Positions 27,235-35,012 of a DNA stretch of 64,000 nucleotides are shown here, in pieces; position 1 is the first letter of the stretch, and each line of letters starts with the position of its first letter. Source of the DNA: Wandonia haliotis (GTDB lineage Bacteria > Bacteroidota > Bacteroidia > Flavobacteriales_D > Crocinitomicaceae); contig NZ_BAAAFH010000022.1 of assembly GCF_039523435.1 (NCBI RefSeq), positions 868,001 through 932,000 on the forward strand, written 5' to 3'. Position numbers and translations under genes: made by a program. The notes beneath the pieces were generated by a model. It saw nothing but the letters and a program-made list of their open reading frames with translations. It was not told where the DNA came from and ran no database searches.

Positions 27235-27912
27235 TTATCCAAGTCTGAAATATATCGGAACGGTGTATCGAACTCGCACCGGTCTACCTCTCTGTTTTCC
27301 AGGAGACCATTTCGGCATGGCTTTCACCACTCGCTCGGCCTCTCTGTCTAATTCAGGAGTAACTCCCCGTACCGTCTTCACCTGAGTGATCGCACCGTCT
27401 GTTTCGACAACAAACTGAACGTATACACGTCCCTGATCTCCCATTTGAACGGCCATTTCAGGATATTTAATATTCTGCTGAATAAATTTCATCATGGCTT
27501 CTTCTCCACCCGGGAAAGAAGGTTGCTCTTCAGGGAAGTCTACAATCTTCTCAGGTGGCGGCGGAGGTGTGTTTGTCACCTTAGGTGGTTCCACATCCGG
27601 TGGGGCAATAGACATTTGCGTCTCTTCCTCATCGTTTTCTACCTCGTTCACCTCATCTGTTGGTGGTGGTGGAACTTCAGGTTCCTCCGGTGGTGGCGGA
27701 GTGTCTTCCGGTGGTGGTGGTTCTTCCTCCACAACCTGCTCAAACTGAATTTCCTTATTGATTGCATCATCTTCCCCGCCGTCTCCGTTTCCGGAAGAAA
27801 CGCCATAAGTAAACGCAACCAAAACAAAAGCTGCCGCAAAGAACAATCCTACACCAACCAAGGCTGGTCTCAATTGTTCCGCATCAACTTCCGGGTTCTT
27901 TTTAGGTTCCAT
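27235..27912 (-). CDS. TonB-family energy transducer
   Basis: 225 residues. Cytoplasmic N-terminus (1-15), one membrane helix (about 17-38, ALVGVGLFFAAAFVLVAFTY), a long periplasmic hinge rich in Pro and Glu (about 60-130, runs such as EEPPPPEDTPPPPEEPE), and a TonB C-terminal domain (140-225) with GGEEAMMKFIQQNIKYPEMA, GRVYVQFVVETDG and RYTVPIYFRLG. It couples the proton-motive force of ExbB-ExbD to outer-membrane receptors; no exbB/exbD or receptor gene is nearby, so it may be one of several TonB paralogues. Terminated by a strong hairpin; separated from vanZ by 49 bases, so it may also have its own promoter. Confidence 0.9.
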   Translation of the reverse strand: MEPKKNPEVDAEQLRPALVGVGLFFAAAFVLVAFTYGVSSGNGDGGEDDAINKEIQFEQVVEEEPPPPEDTPPPPEEPEVPPPPTDEVNEVENDEEETQMSIAPPDVEPPKVTNTPPPPPEKIVDFPEEQPSFPGGEEAMMKFIQQNIKYPEMAVQMGDQGRVYVQFVVETDGAITQVKTVRGVTPELDREAERVVKAMPKWSPGKQRGRPVRVRYTVPIYFRLG

Positions 27913-27961
27913 ATTTACAATTTATCCGTTGCTAATATAGCAATTTTATCAAAAACTATGC

Positions 27962-28345
27962 CTAAACTAAAGATTCCTTCCCATAAATAAAACGGAATAA
28001 AAGAATCCCCATTAAACATCCTATAATATTAGCCAAAATATCCCAAATTTCAAAATATCTGCCCGAAATAACACTTCCCTGTATCAGTTCAATTATAATC
28101 CCAAGAACTATAACTCCCAAAACTACCACAAGTAGCGCTTTTCTTTTCAACCATGAATACACATACTGTTTTTTTAGTCCTACCAACCATAAATGTGTCA
28201 GCATACCATAAAAAAACCAGTGCATCAATTTATCGAAAGCAAACAGGCTAACAACGTGCTGAGGCATTTCATCTCCCGGAGCTAAACTGAGTGCTATAAG
28301 CAATATCAGCCATAAAATACCGGGTATTAAATACCGCCAGAACAT
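27962..28345 (-). CDS. VanZ-like membrane protein
   Basis: 127 residues with four membrane helices (about 5-22, 38-58, 70-88, 98-120). VanZ-like signatures: SLAPG after helix 1, DKLMHWFFYG in helix 2, IELIQGSVISGRYFEIWDILANIIGCLMG at the end (in pieces), where the Glu-x-x-Gln and Asp...Asn residues are conserved in the family. Function unknown; the family name comes from a teicoplanin-resistance accessory protein, and such small proteins are common in Bacteroidota next to gcvH, as here, 2 bases away. Confidence 0.88.
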   Translation of the reverse strand: MFWRYLIPGILWLILLIALSLAPGDEMPQHVVSLFAFDKLMHWFFYGMLTHLWLVGLKKQYVYSWLKRKALLVVVLGVIVLGIIIELIQGSVISGRYFEIWDILANIIGCLMGILLFRFIYGKESLV

Positions 28346-28347
28346 AC

Positions 28348-28725
28348 TTACCCTACAAGAGCCTTGTAATCATCAGCAGAAAGAAGGGCATCAAGTTCTG
28401 AAGTATCTGACAACTTCACTTTGATCATCCACCCATCACCGTAAGGATCACTGTTTACTGCTTCAGGATTAGCTTCCAGTTCCGTATTGAACTCAAGAAT
28501 TTCTCCACTCACAGGCATAAACAAATCGGAAACGGTCTTTACCGCTTCAACTGTTCCGAAAACTTCTTCTTTATCAAGAGTCTCGCCTTCAGTCTCAACT
28601 TCTACATAAACGATATCACCCAACTCACTCTGAGCAAAATCCGTGATTCCGATTGTAGCAGTATCTCCTTCAACACTCACCCATTCATGGTCTTTTGTGT
28701 ATTTTAGATTTCCAGGTATGTTCAT
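28348..28725 (-). CDS. gcvH: Glycine cleavage system H protein
   Basis: 125 residues from ATG 28725 (an upstream TTG at 28749 would lengthen it by 8 and overlaps a TAATTTTG promoter-like motif at 28754-28747). Typical start NLKYTKDHEWV, and the lipoyl-lysine K63 in GTVEAVKTVSDL, then PVSGEILEFN. The lipoylated protein carries the aminomethyl group between the P, T and L proteins of glycine cleavage. The other gcv genes are not in the window. Confidence 0.95.
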   Translation of the reverse strand: MNIPGNLKYTKDHEWVSVEGDTATIGITDFAQSELGDIVYVEVETEGETLDKEEVFGTVEAVKTVSDLFMPVSGEILEFNTELEANPEAVNSDPYGDGWMIKVKLSDTSELDALLSADDYKALVG

Positions 28726-28792
28726 TTTATCTGATTTTTCTTTTGGCAAAATTAATCTTTTTGGTCAATCTCACCCCATGTAAAGGGATATT

Positions 28793-28849
28793 AAAAAAAA
28801 TGCCTGTGCTGCAGAGATAAAATCTTACTCTCATTCCTTTACAGCACAG
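28793..28849 (-). terminator. Terminator of the protease gene
   Basis: CTGTGCTG (28804-28811) pairs with CAGCACAG (28842-28849); on the minus strand the stem is followed by GCA and eight Ts (28800-28793). It lies directly after the protease stop. The loop is long (30 bases). Confidence 0.7.
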
Positions 28850-28858
28850 ATATATATC

Positions 28859-30565
28859 TTATTGTCTACTAACTTTTACTCTGAAAATTTCCTCTCCCGA
28901 CTGGATTGTCAAATGATATACACCAGTTGATACATCTGTTAGGTTCAACTCGTATAATTCTGTCCCGGAAATGATCTCAGAAAATAACTGTTTACCCGAC
29001 ATATCAAACAAGGAGACAATCACATCCTGAAGATTTCCACCGGGTAATTCCACGTAAAGTTTACCTCCTGTAGGATTCGGGTAAACTGTGATCAATTCTT
29101 CGGAGTACTTTTTCAGATTTGTTCCTGCATTAGCATACGCTCCCTCCATTGATGTAGCCCCGGTGTTACCCGGATCCAACCAGGGCTTTAAACGAGCCTG
29201 GTTCGATGTTCCGTTTCTATCCCAATCCGAATACAGTTTCCCGTACAAATCAGGGGAGCTGGTAGATGCACAGGTAGAAAGTCCACCTGACAGTTGTCCA
29301 ACAATACGCCCGTTCTGATTAAAGATCGGAGATCCCGAAGAACCACCTTCTGTAACACCATGACCATTTGTTGTCGCAGCCCATCTTACACGCCAATGTG
29401 CATCAGTTGCCCCACCATTATAGGTAGAAGATAATAATGTTGTTGAATATGTTGAGATTTTCTTTGCACTTCCAGCAGGATGATGAATTCCGACTCCCGA
29501 AGTGGCTGCAACATCTCTTCTATCCCAACCTGCGAAATACGCTCCGTATGAATGCGGAATATTTGAATTCAGCTCTGCCAGATAGAAATCTGAACCTGCC
29601 ACCTCATTGTCTCCCGGAGGATTGTTTAAAGTTCCGTTAGCCGATGAAGCTCTAACCTGGCCCCCAGACATGGTCTGTGAACCTTTGGAAGGATCAAAAC
29701 CATTTCCCGATGGCTGACATACTGTTTTTTGATAATTCCAATACCAAACCCAGGCAGAAATATTAGTTCCGACTGACGGCTCTCCACAATGCCAGGCACT
29801 TAAAATGTAGGGTTTAAAATCCATTGCCGTATTATTAACGACAGCACCTGAACAGACAAATACAGATCCTCCCTGATTAAAAGAGTAATGAACAACTGAA
29901 TTAATCTGATCTTCCCAACCATTTCTTTCTGGAGTACAAGCTACATCAACCTGACAAGACGCTGCTTTCAAAGAAAAATTATTATCCGAATATACACCAA
30001 CGTGATCCTGAACACCTCTGTAGAAATACGCAACTTCTCCAATTGCGATTTCAGGACGCAGGTAGGTTCCCTTAGGTGCAAAATATTCTATTGTCAGCAA
30101 ATCTCCCTGTACCATTTCCATTGCCCGGAAGGTAGGAGTATTTGATGTGTAGGCACCTAAAATCTGCTTCTTATTCTTGTTATATACAAAAAGCTCTGCC
30201 CCGGTCGGCAACTGAATATCCTTTGAGAAGTACAATCCTAATGCCTTTGCATTCTCTGCGGTAATTGATAAACGCCATACCTGAGAACCATCTTCAAGCT
30301 CGTACCAGGTTCCTGAGTTTTCGGGGTTCAGGTTAACCGGAATAATTACACCAACCCGATATGGCTTACTCTTCAAATCTTCCTGTTGATCTTCAATAGA
30401 CAATTGTTCTGTGTCAGGAGCTTGAAGCGAAACTACCTGATGATTTACCTGAAAGGAATTCCATGATTTTTTAAAGGATACCGGGATCCCCCCCTCACTT
30501 ACTTGTGCCTTCAAGGTTGTCATTCCCAACAACACTGCACCGGCATAAAGTAAATACTTTTTCAT
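28859..30565 (-). CDS. Secreted lysyl-endopeptidase-like serine protease with T9SS domain
   Basis: 568 residues. Signal peptide (1-20), an N-terminal propeptide-like region to about 205, the trypsin-fold protease (about 207-455) and a type A T9SS sorting domain (VYPNPTGGKLYVELPGG ... FRVKVSRQ). The protease shows the start CQVDVACTPERNGW, the His of ILSAWHCGE, the Asp of GSDFYLAELN, and the serine in TEGGSSGSPIFNQNG, arranged as in Achromobacter/Lysobacter lysyl endopeptidases; cysteine pairs typical for these (SACQ...ACTP, SGLSTC) are visible. It should cut after Lys outside the cell. Divergent from an OmpR-type regulator, 167 bases apart. Confidence 0.9.
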   Translation of the reverse strand: MKKYLLYAGAVLLGMTTLKAQVSEGGIPVSFKKSWNSFQVNHQVVSLQAPDTEQLSIEDQQEDLKSKPYRVGVIIPVNLNPENSGTWYELEDGSQVWRLSITAENAKALGLYFSKDIQLPTGAELFVYNKNKKQILGAYTSNTPTFRAMEMVQGDLLTIEYFAPKGTYLRPEIAIGEVAYFYRGVQDHVGVYSDNNFSLKAASCQVDVACTPERNGWEDQINSVVHYSFNQGGSVFVCSGAVVNNTAMDFKPYILSAWHCGEPSVGTNISAWVWYWNYQKTVCQPSGNGFDPSKGSQTMSGGQVRASSANGTLNNPPGDNEVAGSDFYLAELNSNIPHSYGAYFAGWDRRDVAATSGVGIHHPAGSAKKISTYSTTLLSSTYNGGATDAHWRVRWAATTNGHGVTEGGSSGSPIFNQNGRIVGQLSGGLSTCASTSSPDLYGKLYSDWDRNGTSNQARLKPWLDPGNTGATSMEGAYANAGTNLKKYSEELITVYPNPTGGKLYVELPGGNLQDVIVSLFDMSGKQLFSEIISGTELYELNLTDVSTGVYHLTIQSGEEIFRVKVSRQ

Positions 30566-30623
30566 TCTATTACAGTTTATTATGGTTTAAAAAAGGTAAA
30601 GCAACAAAAGTCGGAAAGAGAGA

Positions 30624-30654
30624 CAAATGTATCAAATTATTTGTTTCGGACAAA
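30624..30654 (-). promoter_or_regulatory. Strong consensus promoter of the secreted protease
   Basis: Minus strand: TTTG (30654-30651), 19 bases, TACATTTG (30631-30624). Full match to the Bacteroidota primary sigma consensus, about 58 bases before the start codon. Confidence 0.75.
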
Positions 30655-30709
30655 TAGCCCGTAAGATCATAATTACTACATCATTACTATAATCTTACTC
30701 TACAATTCT

Positions 30710-30717
30710 TATTTTTG
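30710..30717 (+). promoter_or_regulatory. -7 element of the OmpR-type regulator gene
   Basis: TATTTTTG at 30710-30717 fits TAnnTTTG and lies 15 bases before the ATG at 30733. No TTG lies 17-23 bases upstream, so it may need help from an activator. It includes the TTG triplet of a longer in-frame ORF, arguing that this TTG is not the start codon. Confidence 0.45.
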
Positions 30718-30732
30718 CCTAAATTACAATGC

Positions 30733-31416
30733 ATGAAGAAAAAAGTTCTGCTGGTAGAAGATGAAGCCTCCCTGAGAGAGATGATTAAGTTAAATCTGGA
30801 AATGGAAGGTTTTGAAGTTGAGGATACTTCTGATGGCAAAATGGCTTTGGAAAAAGCAGACAAACTTGACGAATATGCACTTGTGATCCTGGATGTAATG
30901 CTCCCGCACGTGAGTGGATTTGACATTTGCCGCACTTACAGGGAGCACTCGAATGTCCCCATCCTATTTCTCTCCGCAAAAGGAACAACAACAGACCGGA
31001 TTGCCGGGTTAAAACTGGGAGCAAATGATTACCTGCCTAAACCCTTTGATCTGGAGGAGTTACTGCTCCGGGTATTCGTTTTGACAGGAAAAAATGAATC
31101 TACTACAGCAACCGAAAAGTTGCTGATTGGTAATAAATCGGTTGATTTTAAAACATTTGATGTGGAAGAAAACGGAAGCCCGGTCACAACACTCACCAAG
31201 CGAGAAATTGATTTACTTCAACTGTTCAACCTTCATTCGGGAGAAGTTGTTTCGCGTAACATGATACTGGATGAGATTTGGGGGGTTGACCAATACCCTA
31301 CCTCAAGAACTATTGATAATTATATTCTCAACTTCCGAAAAATCTTCGAAAAAGATCCTAAGCACCCTGTTTATTTCCATTCTATCAGAGGGGTTGGATA
31401 CAAATTTACTCCCTGA
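30733..31416 (+). CDS. OmpR/PhoB-type response regulator
   Basis: 227 residues from ATG 30733. Receiver domain 1-118 with D10-E11, phosphoacceptor D54 in VILDVMLP, S in FLSAKG and K in YLPKPFD; winged-helix domain about 130-227 with LTKREIDLLQLFNLHSGEVVSR, EIWG and the recognition/wing stretch SRTIDNYILNFRKIFEKDPKHPVYFHSIRGVGYKF (in pieces). No kinase is adjacent, so it is an orphan here; it lies divergent to the secreted protease and upstream of the deaminase and CtpA genes. Targets unknown. Confidence 0.93.
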   Translation: MKKKVLLVEDEASLREMIKLNLEMEGFEVEDTSDGKMALEKADKLDEYALVILDVMLPHVSGFDICRTYREHSNVPILFLSAKGTTTDRIAGLKLGANDYLPKPFDLEELLLRVFVLTGKNESTTATEKLLIGNKSVDFKTFDVEENGSPVTTLTKREIDLLQLFNLHSGEVVSRNMILDEIWGVDQYPTSRTIDNYILNFRKIFEKDPKHPVYFHSIRGVGYKFTP

Positions 31417-31462
31417 TACTGATTCAAAATATTACTTTTGCAGAATAAAATTTACGAGCATC

Positions 31463-31903
31463 ATGTATTCAAACAGGCAAAAACAAAGACGATACGACAT
31501 TACCTACCTGAAGATGGCTCAAACATGGGGAAATCTTTCACATTGTAACCGAAAAAAGGTAGGAGCTCTGATAGTAAAAGACAGAATGATCATATCTGAC
31601 GGATACAATGGTACTCCCTCCGGATTTGACAACGACTGTGAGGACGAGAACGGTATGACAAACTGGTATGTGCTCCATGCAGAAGCTAACGCGCTTCTAA
31701 AAGTTTCGAGATCAACCAACAATTCTAACGGAGCAACGTTATATCTTACACTATCGCCCTGTAAAGAATGTAGCAAACTTATTTTGCAGGCCGGAATTGC
31801 CCGGGTTGTGTACAGAGATGAATATAAAGACCGGTCCGGAATTGACTTTTTGATAGAAGCCGGAATAACGGTAGAACAAATTTCCTATACGGATGAAGAA
31901 TAA
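31463..31903 (+). CDS. Deoxycytidylate (dCMP) deaminase
   Basis: 146 residues from the ATG at 31463. The frame is open upstream into the regulator gene, but the family N-terminus is RYDITYLKMAQTWGNLSHCNRKKVGAL (in part), which fixes the start. Zinc-binding and catalytic residues: H-A-E in VLHAEANAL and the two cysteines in SPCKECSKL; GYNGTPSGFDNDCED near the substrate site, including a further cysteine often used for a second zinc. It converts dCMP to dUMP for thymidylate synthesis. A TACTTTTG at 31433-31440 could be its -7 element. Overlaps the CtpA gene by 11 bases. Confidence 0.93.
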   Translation: MYSNRQKQRRYDITYLKMAQTWGNLSHCNRKKVGALIVKDRMIISDGYNGTPSGFDNDCEDENGMTNWYVLHAEANALLKVSRSTNNSNGATLYLTLSPCKECSKLILQAGIARVVYRDEYKDRSGIDFLIEAGITVEQISYTDEE

Positions 31904-33476
31904 CATAAAACTCTTTTTTCCCCTGATTGTTGCTCTGGCACTTGCCGGAGGTTACTATATGGGTCTTCAGTTAAATAAGAACTCACTTATAACTTACGGA
32001 AAATCCTCTTCCGATCTGGGGGCCAAGTTTGAAAGTATTCTGGAGGTTATTGAGGAAAGATATGTTGATACGATTGACAGGGATCACTTTTTAGACAAAG
32101 CCATCAATGACGTTCTCCACAAACTCGATCCGCACTCAAACTACATTCCTTCTTCCGAGGTGGCTCGTATGATGGAAAGTATCGACGGAAAATTCGGCGG
32201 GATAGGTGTCCGGTTTATGTTACACAGAGATTCCCTTGCTATTACACATGTCATCCCTCTCTCTCCTTCTGAAAAGGCTGATATACTCCCCGGAGACCGT
32301 ATTATAGAAGTAGACGGAGTAGAACTAAGCACAATTTCTCTCAGCAATAGCTGGGTAATGGATCATCTGAAAGGAGAACCGGGAACCAAGGTTGCTGTAA
32401 AAGTTTTCAGAAATGGTAAAACATCAAAACATGTCATAACACGTGGCATTATTCCCTTGGAAAGCATTTCATGCGCTACGATGATCACTCCCGATGTCGG
32501 ATATATTCGTTTAGAACAATTTTCCCAAACCTCTTCGGACGAGTTTTACTCTGCCGCAACGATTTTGAAGGTGAAAGGAATGAAAAAACTCATTTTTGAT
32601 TTACGTGATAACGGAGGTGGCGTACTCGGTAGTGCCATTGAAATTATTGATGAGTTTCTGGAATCGGGGAAACTTATCGTCTATACAGATGGTGCGAACC
32701 AACCCGAGAGAAGATACACTTCCTCTTCGCGTGGAATTCTGAAAGATATTGAGGTTGCCGTTCTTATCAATGAAAACTCAGCTTCAGCCAGTGAAATTGT
32801 TGCAGGAGCTATTCAGGATAACGATCGCGGTATGATCATTGGTCGCCGTTCTTTTGGAAAAGGACTGGTACAGGAAGATATTCCTCTTCGTGACGGGAGT
32901 AATATACGTCTTACGGTTGCTCGTTATTACACCCCAACCGGGCGCTGTATTCAACGCCCGTATGGAGAAAACGTTGACTATACAGAGGATTTCTTCCACC
33001 GTTATGAAAACGGAGAATTATACGCTGTGGATTCTACTCTATTTGTGGACTCTCTCAAATACACAACACCTGGTGGACGCACCGTATATGGAGGCGGGGG
33101 AATCATGCCGGATATTTTTGTACCCTATGATTCGAGCCACTCCAGTTTTTACCTCTCCGAATTACGTTACGGTCTTGCCTTCGGTCATTTTGCCTTCGAT
33201 AAAGTAAATGAATGGGGAAGAAGCAAGTGGAAGAATGAGGATATCTATGCTAAAACATTTTCTGTTTCCGATGCATTACTGAATGAATTTTTAACGTATG
33301 CCGAAAAAGAACTGGGTATTGACCGGGATATCACGGGGGAAGAAAAAAGCAAAGCCAATCTACGCAAATACCTTAAAGCAGAAATTGCCCGACAAATCTG
33401 GGTAGAACAAGGTTACTTCAGAGTCATTATGGAATCAGACCCGGAAGCATTGAAAGCTATCGAAGTCTTGCATTAA
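31893..33476 (+). CDS. C-terminal processing protease (S41, CtpA-like)
   Basis: 527 residues. N-terminal membrane anchor or signal (8-25), N-terminal helical domain, PDZ domain (about 95-180, GKFGGIGVRF, IPGDRI-type ILPGDRIIEVDG), S41 catalytic domain with S298 (INENSASASEIVAGA) and K323 (RRSFGKGLVQ), 25 residues apart as in B. subtilis CtpB, and a C-terminal extension (about 440-527). It trims or degrades periplasmic proteins from their C-terminus. Terminated by a good hairpin at 33497-33525. Confidence 0.94.
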   Translation: MKNNIKLFFPLIVALALAGGYYMGLQLNKNSLITYGKSSSDLGAKFESILEVIEERYVDTIDRDHFLDKAINDVLHKLDPHSNYIPSSEVARMMESIDGKFGGIGVRFMLHRDSLAITHVIPLSPSEKADILPGDRIIEVDGVELSTISLSNSWVMDHLKGEPGTKVAVKVFRNGKTSKHVITRGIIPLESISCATMITPDVGYIRLEQFSQTSSDEFYSAATILKVKGMKKLIFDLRDNGGGVLGSAIEIIDEFLESGKLIVYTDGANQPERRYTSSSRGILKDIEVAVLINENSASASEIVAGAIQDNDRGMIIGRRSFGKGLVQEDIPLRDGSNIRLTVARYYTPTGRCIQRPYGENVDYTEDFFHRYENGELYAVDSTLFVDSLKYTTPGGRTVYGGGGIMPDIFVPYDSSHSSFYLSELRYGLAFGHFAFDKVNEWGRSKWKNEDIYAKTFSVSDALLNEFLTYAEKELGIDRDITGEEKSKANLRKYLKAEIARQIWVEQGYFRVIMESDPEALKAIEVLH

Positions 33477-33496
33477 TTCAGTATTAGATTATAGAT

Positions 33497-33525
33497 TGAG
33501 GGAGCTTGGTAACTCCCTCATTTTT
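33497..33525 (+). terminator. Terminator after the CtpA-like gene
   Basis: TGAGGGAG (33497-33504) / CTCCCTCA (33513-33520) with an 8-base loop and TTTTT after it. Confidence 0.88.
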
Positions 33526-33540
33526 GTTTATTGCATTTTA

Positions 33541-33556
33541 TATCGCTTGCGACATA
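33541..33556 (+). promoter_or_regulatory. Operator O1 of the doxX-gpx-ohrR promoter
   Basis: TATCGCTTGCGACATA, an imperfect palindrome. Read on the other strand (TATGTCGCAAGCGATA) it agrees with the other-strand reading of O2 at 12 of 16 positions. It contains the -33 TTG. Probable site for the OhrR-type repressor encoded by the third gene. Confidence 0.6.
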
Positions 33557-33577
33557 AAATATTTTTACTTACATTTG
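33547..33577 (+). promoter_or_regulatory. Promoter of the doxX-gpx-ohrR operon
   Basis: TTG at 33547-33549, 20 bases, TACATTTG at 33570-33577. The expected RNA start is within O2, giving a leader of roughly 20-25 bases before ATG 33605. Confidence 0.72.
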
Positions 33578-33593
33578 TATCGCGAACGATATA
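33578..33593 (+). promoter_or_regulatory. Operator O2 of the doxX-gpx-ohrR promoter
   Basis: TATCGCGAACGATATA with the perfect half-sites TATCG and CGATA separated by CGAA. It begins at the base right after the -7 element and spans the expected transcription start. A bound dimer here would block RNA polymerase. Confidence 0.65.
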
Positions 33594-33604
33594 AATTAAT
33601 TAAT

Positions 33605-34006
33605 ATGAACCGCTTTACATTACAATTTATCTTCCGGTTACTACTAGGTGCTGCTCTCGTCTATGCGGGAACAGGTCATCTCACTTTTCTGCGTTCAGAA
33701 TTTCAGGCACAGGTTCCACAATGGCTTCCTATGAATACGGATCTCGTAGTTATACTTTCCGGTGTCGTAGAGATTGTACTGGGACTATCCCTATTAGTAG
33801 GAGGGAAATACAAACAAACTGTAGGTTGGATAACAGCTCTGTTTTTTATAGCCGTGTTCCCAGGGAATATTGCACAATACCTTAACGGAGTTGACGCATT
33901 TGGTCTGGATACCGATCAGGCACGATTGATCCGCTTGTTTTTTCAACCTGTTCTCGTAGTTTGGGCGCTGTGGTCAACCGGAATTTTAACTAAAAAAATA
34001 AACTAA
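33605..34006 (+). CDS. DoxX-like membrane protein
   Basis: 133 residues, ATG 33605 just after the promoter; longer in-frame readings would start upstream of the promoter and are rejected. Four membrane helices: RLLLGAALVYAGTGHLTF (about 9-28), LVVILSGVVEIVLGLSLLV (50-68), a third around TVGWITALFFIAVFPGNIAQYL (77-98) and a fourth at IRLFFQPVLVVWALWS. DoxX-like proteins are small inner-membrane proteins linked with redox stress; their chemistry is not firmly known. Stop and next start share a base (TAATG), so it is coupled to the glutathione peroxidase gene. Confidence 0.85.
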   Translation: MNRFTLQFIFRLLLGAALVYAGTGHLTFLRSEFQAQVPQWLPMNTDLVVILSGVVEIVLGLSLLVGGKYKQTVGWITALFFIAVFPGNIAQYLNGVDAFGLDTDQARLIRLFFQPVLVVWALWSTGILTKKIN

Positions 34007-34497
34007 TGAAAACTGATTTCTATTCATTCGATGCAACAACTCTCCAGGGAAAAAAAATCAACATGGAAGAGTTTAAAGGAAAAACAATTTTAGTTGTAAA
34101 TACAGCTAGTAAATGTGGTTTTACTCCTCAACTGGAAGGATTGGAGGATATGTACAAAAAACATGCAGATCAGGGATTGGTCATCCTCGGATTTCCATGT
34201 AATCAATTTGGTAATCAGGAACCGGGAGACGAAGAGTCTATCGCAGAAGGATGTGTAATCAATTACGGTGTTACCTTTCCGATGTTCGCTAAGATTGAAG
34301 TTAATGGTCCTAATACACACCCCTTGTTTGGATTTCTTAAATCAAAATTAGGTGGATGGTTTGGAAGCCGGATCAAATGGAATTTTACTAAATTTCTTAT
34401 CGATAGTAACGGGAAACCCATCAAGCGATTTTCCCCCATTACCAAACCTGAGGCAATTGAAGCATACATTCAGAAGCATCATTTATTAAATGCGTAG
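34006..34497 (+). CDS. Glutathione-peroxidase-family thiol peroxidase
   Basis: 163 residues of the thioredoxin fold. The peroxidatic C37 in NTASKCGFTPQ, Q in GFPCNQFGNQEPG and W-N in IKWNFTKFLID make the Cys-Gln-Trp-Asn tetrad. A further Cys in GFPCNQF corresponds to the resolving cysteine of thioredoxin-dependent members, so thioredoxin rather than glutathione is the likely reductant. It reduces organic and hydrogen peroxides, which fits regulation by the OhrR-type protein encoded 2 bases downstream. No signal peptide, so cytoplasmic. Confidence 0.93.
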   Translation: MKTDFYSFDATTLQGKKINMEEFKGKTILVVNTASKCGFTPQLEGLEDMYKKHADQGLVILGFPCNQFGNQEPGDEESIAEGCVINYGVTFPMFAKIEVNGPNTHPLFGFLKSKLGGWFGSRIKWNFTKFLIDSNGKPIKRFSPITKPEAIEAYIQKHHLLNA

Positions 34498-34499
34498 TT

Positions 34500-34946
34500 A
34501 TGAAATATGAACAGTTAAAACTGGATAACCAGATCTGTTTTCCTTTATATGCGGCTTCCCGATTGGTGATAAGAGAATACCAACCTATGCTGGACAAACT
34601 GGGAATTACCTATCCTCAGTATCTGGTACTCCTTGTACTTTGGGAACAAAATGGTCAACCGGTAAATGATATTGCAAAGAAGTTAATTTTGAATACCAAT
34701 ACCATTACCCCTTTACTTAAACGTTTGGAAACACAGGGGATCGTTACAAGAGAACGATCTAAAGAAGATGAGCGTAAAGTAATTGTTTTACTTACCGAAA
34801 AGGGGAAAGCACTACAGGATGAAGCTTCCTGTATTCCCATGCAATTAGCAGCAGGAATGCAGGCTACTGATGTCACAACAGAAGATTTAGCTGAACTCAA
34901 AAATCAATTGCACGCTTTTATAGATTTCATGAAGAAAAAGGCATAA
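34500..34946 (+). CDS. OhrR-type MarR regulator (organic peroxide sensor)
   Basis: 148 residues, winged-helix MarR fold. Sensor residues match Bacillus OhrR with a constant shift of two: C13 (LDNQICFPLYAASR), Y27 (REYQPML) and Y38 (GITYPQY), where C15, Y29 and Y40 form the reactive-cysteine network. A second cysteine, C111 (DEASCIP), lies in the C-terminal dimer helices where 2-Cys OhrR proteins have their resolving Cys. DNA-binding part: VNDIAKKLILNTNTITPLLKRLETQGIV (in pieces), wing RERSKEDERKVIVLLT. When reduced it should repress its own operon; oxidation by organic peroxide releases it. Last gene of the operon. Confidence 0.9.
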   Translation: MKYEQLKLDNQICFPLYAASRLVIREYQPMLDKLGITYPQYLVLLVLWEQNGQPVNDIAKKLILNTNTITPLLKRLETQGIVTRERSKEDERKVIVLLTEKGKALQDEASCIPMQLAAGMQATDVTTEDLAELKNQLHAFIDFMKKKA

Positions 34947-34978
34947 AAAAAACGGAGGTTCTAACCTCCGTTTTTTTG
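34944..34978. terminator. Bidirectional terminator between ohrR and yqeY
   Basis: CGGAGG (34953-34958) / CCTCCG (34965-34970) extended by eight A:T pairs, with T runs on both strands. Serves both convergent genes. Confidence 0.9.
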
Positions 34979-35012
34979 GTAACAATAAACTAACCTGCAT
35001 CAAATTGACAGA

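Noticed and set aside
27445..27990. 181- and 84-codon antisense ORFs over the tonB-like gene
   Set aside because: They arise from the repeated Pro and Glu codons of the hinge, giving runs of Trp/Arg or Gly/Ser; not real proteins.
31271..31462. 64-residue N-terminal extension of the dCMP deaminase frame
   Set aside because: It lies inside the coding region of the response regulator in another frame, and the family N-terminus begins at the ATG at 31463.
34950..34970. CGGAGG hairpin as an operator of ohrR
   Set aside because: It lies after the ohrR stop with T runs on both sides; it is a two-way terminator, and its sequence is unlike the operators at 33541-33593.
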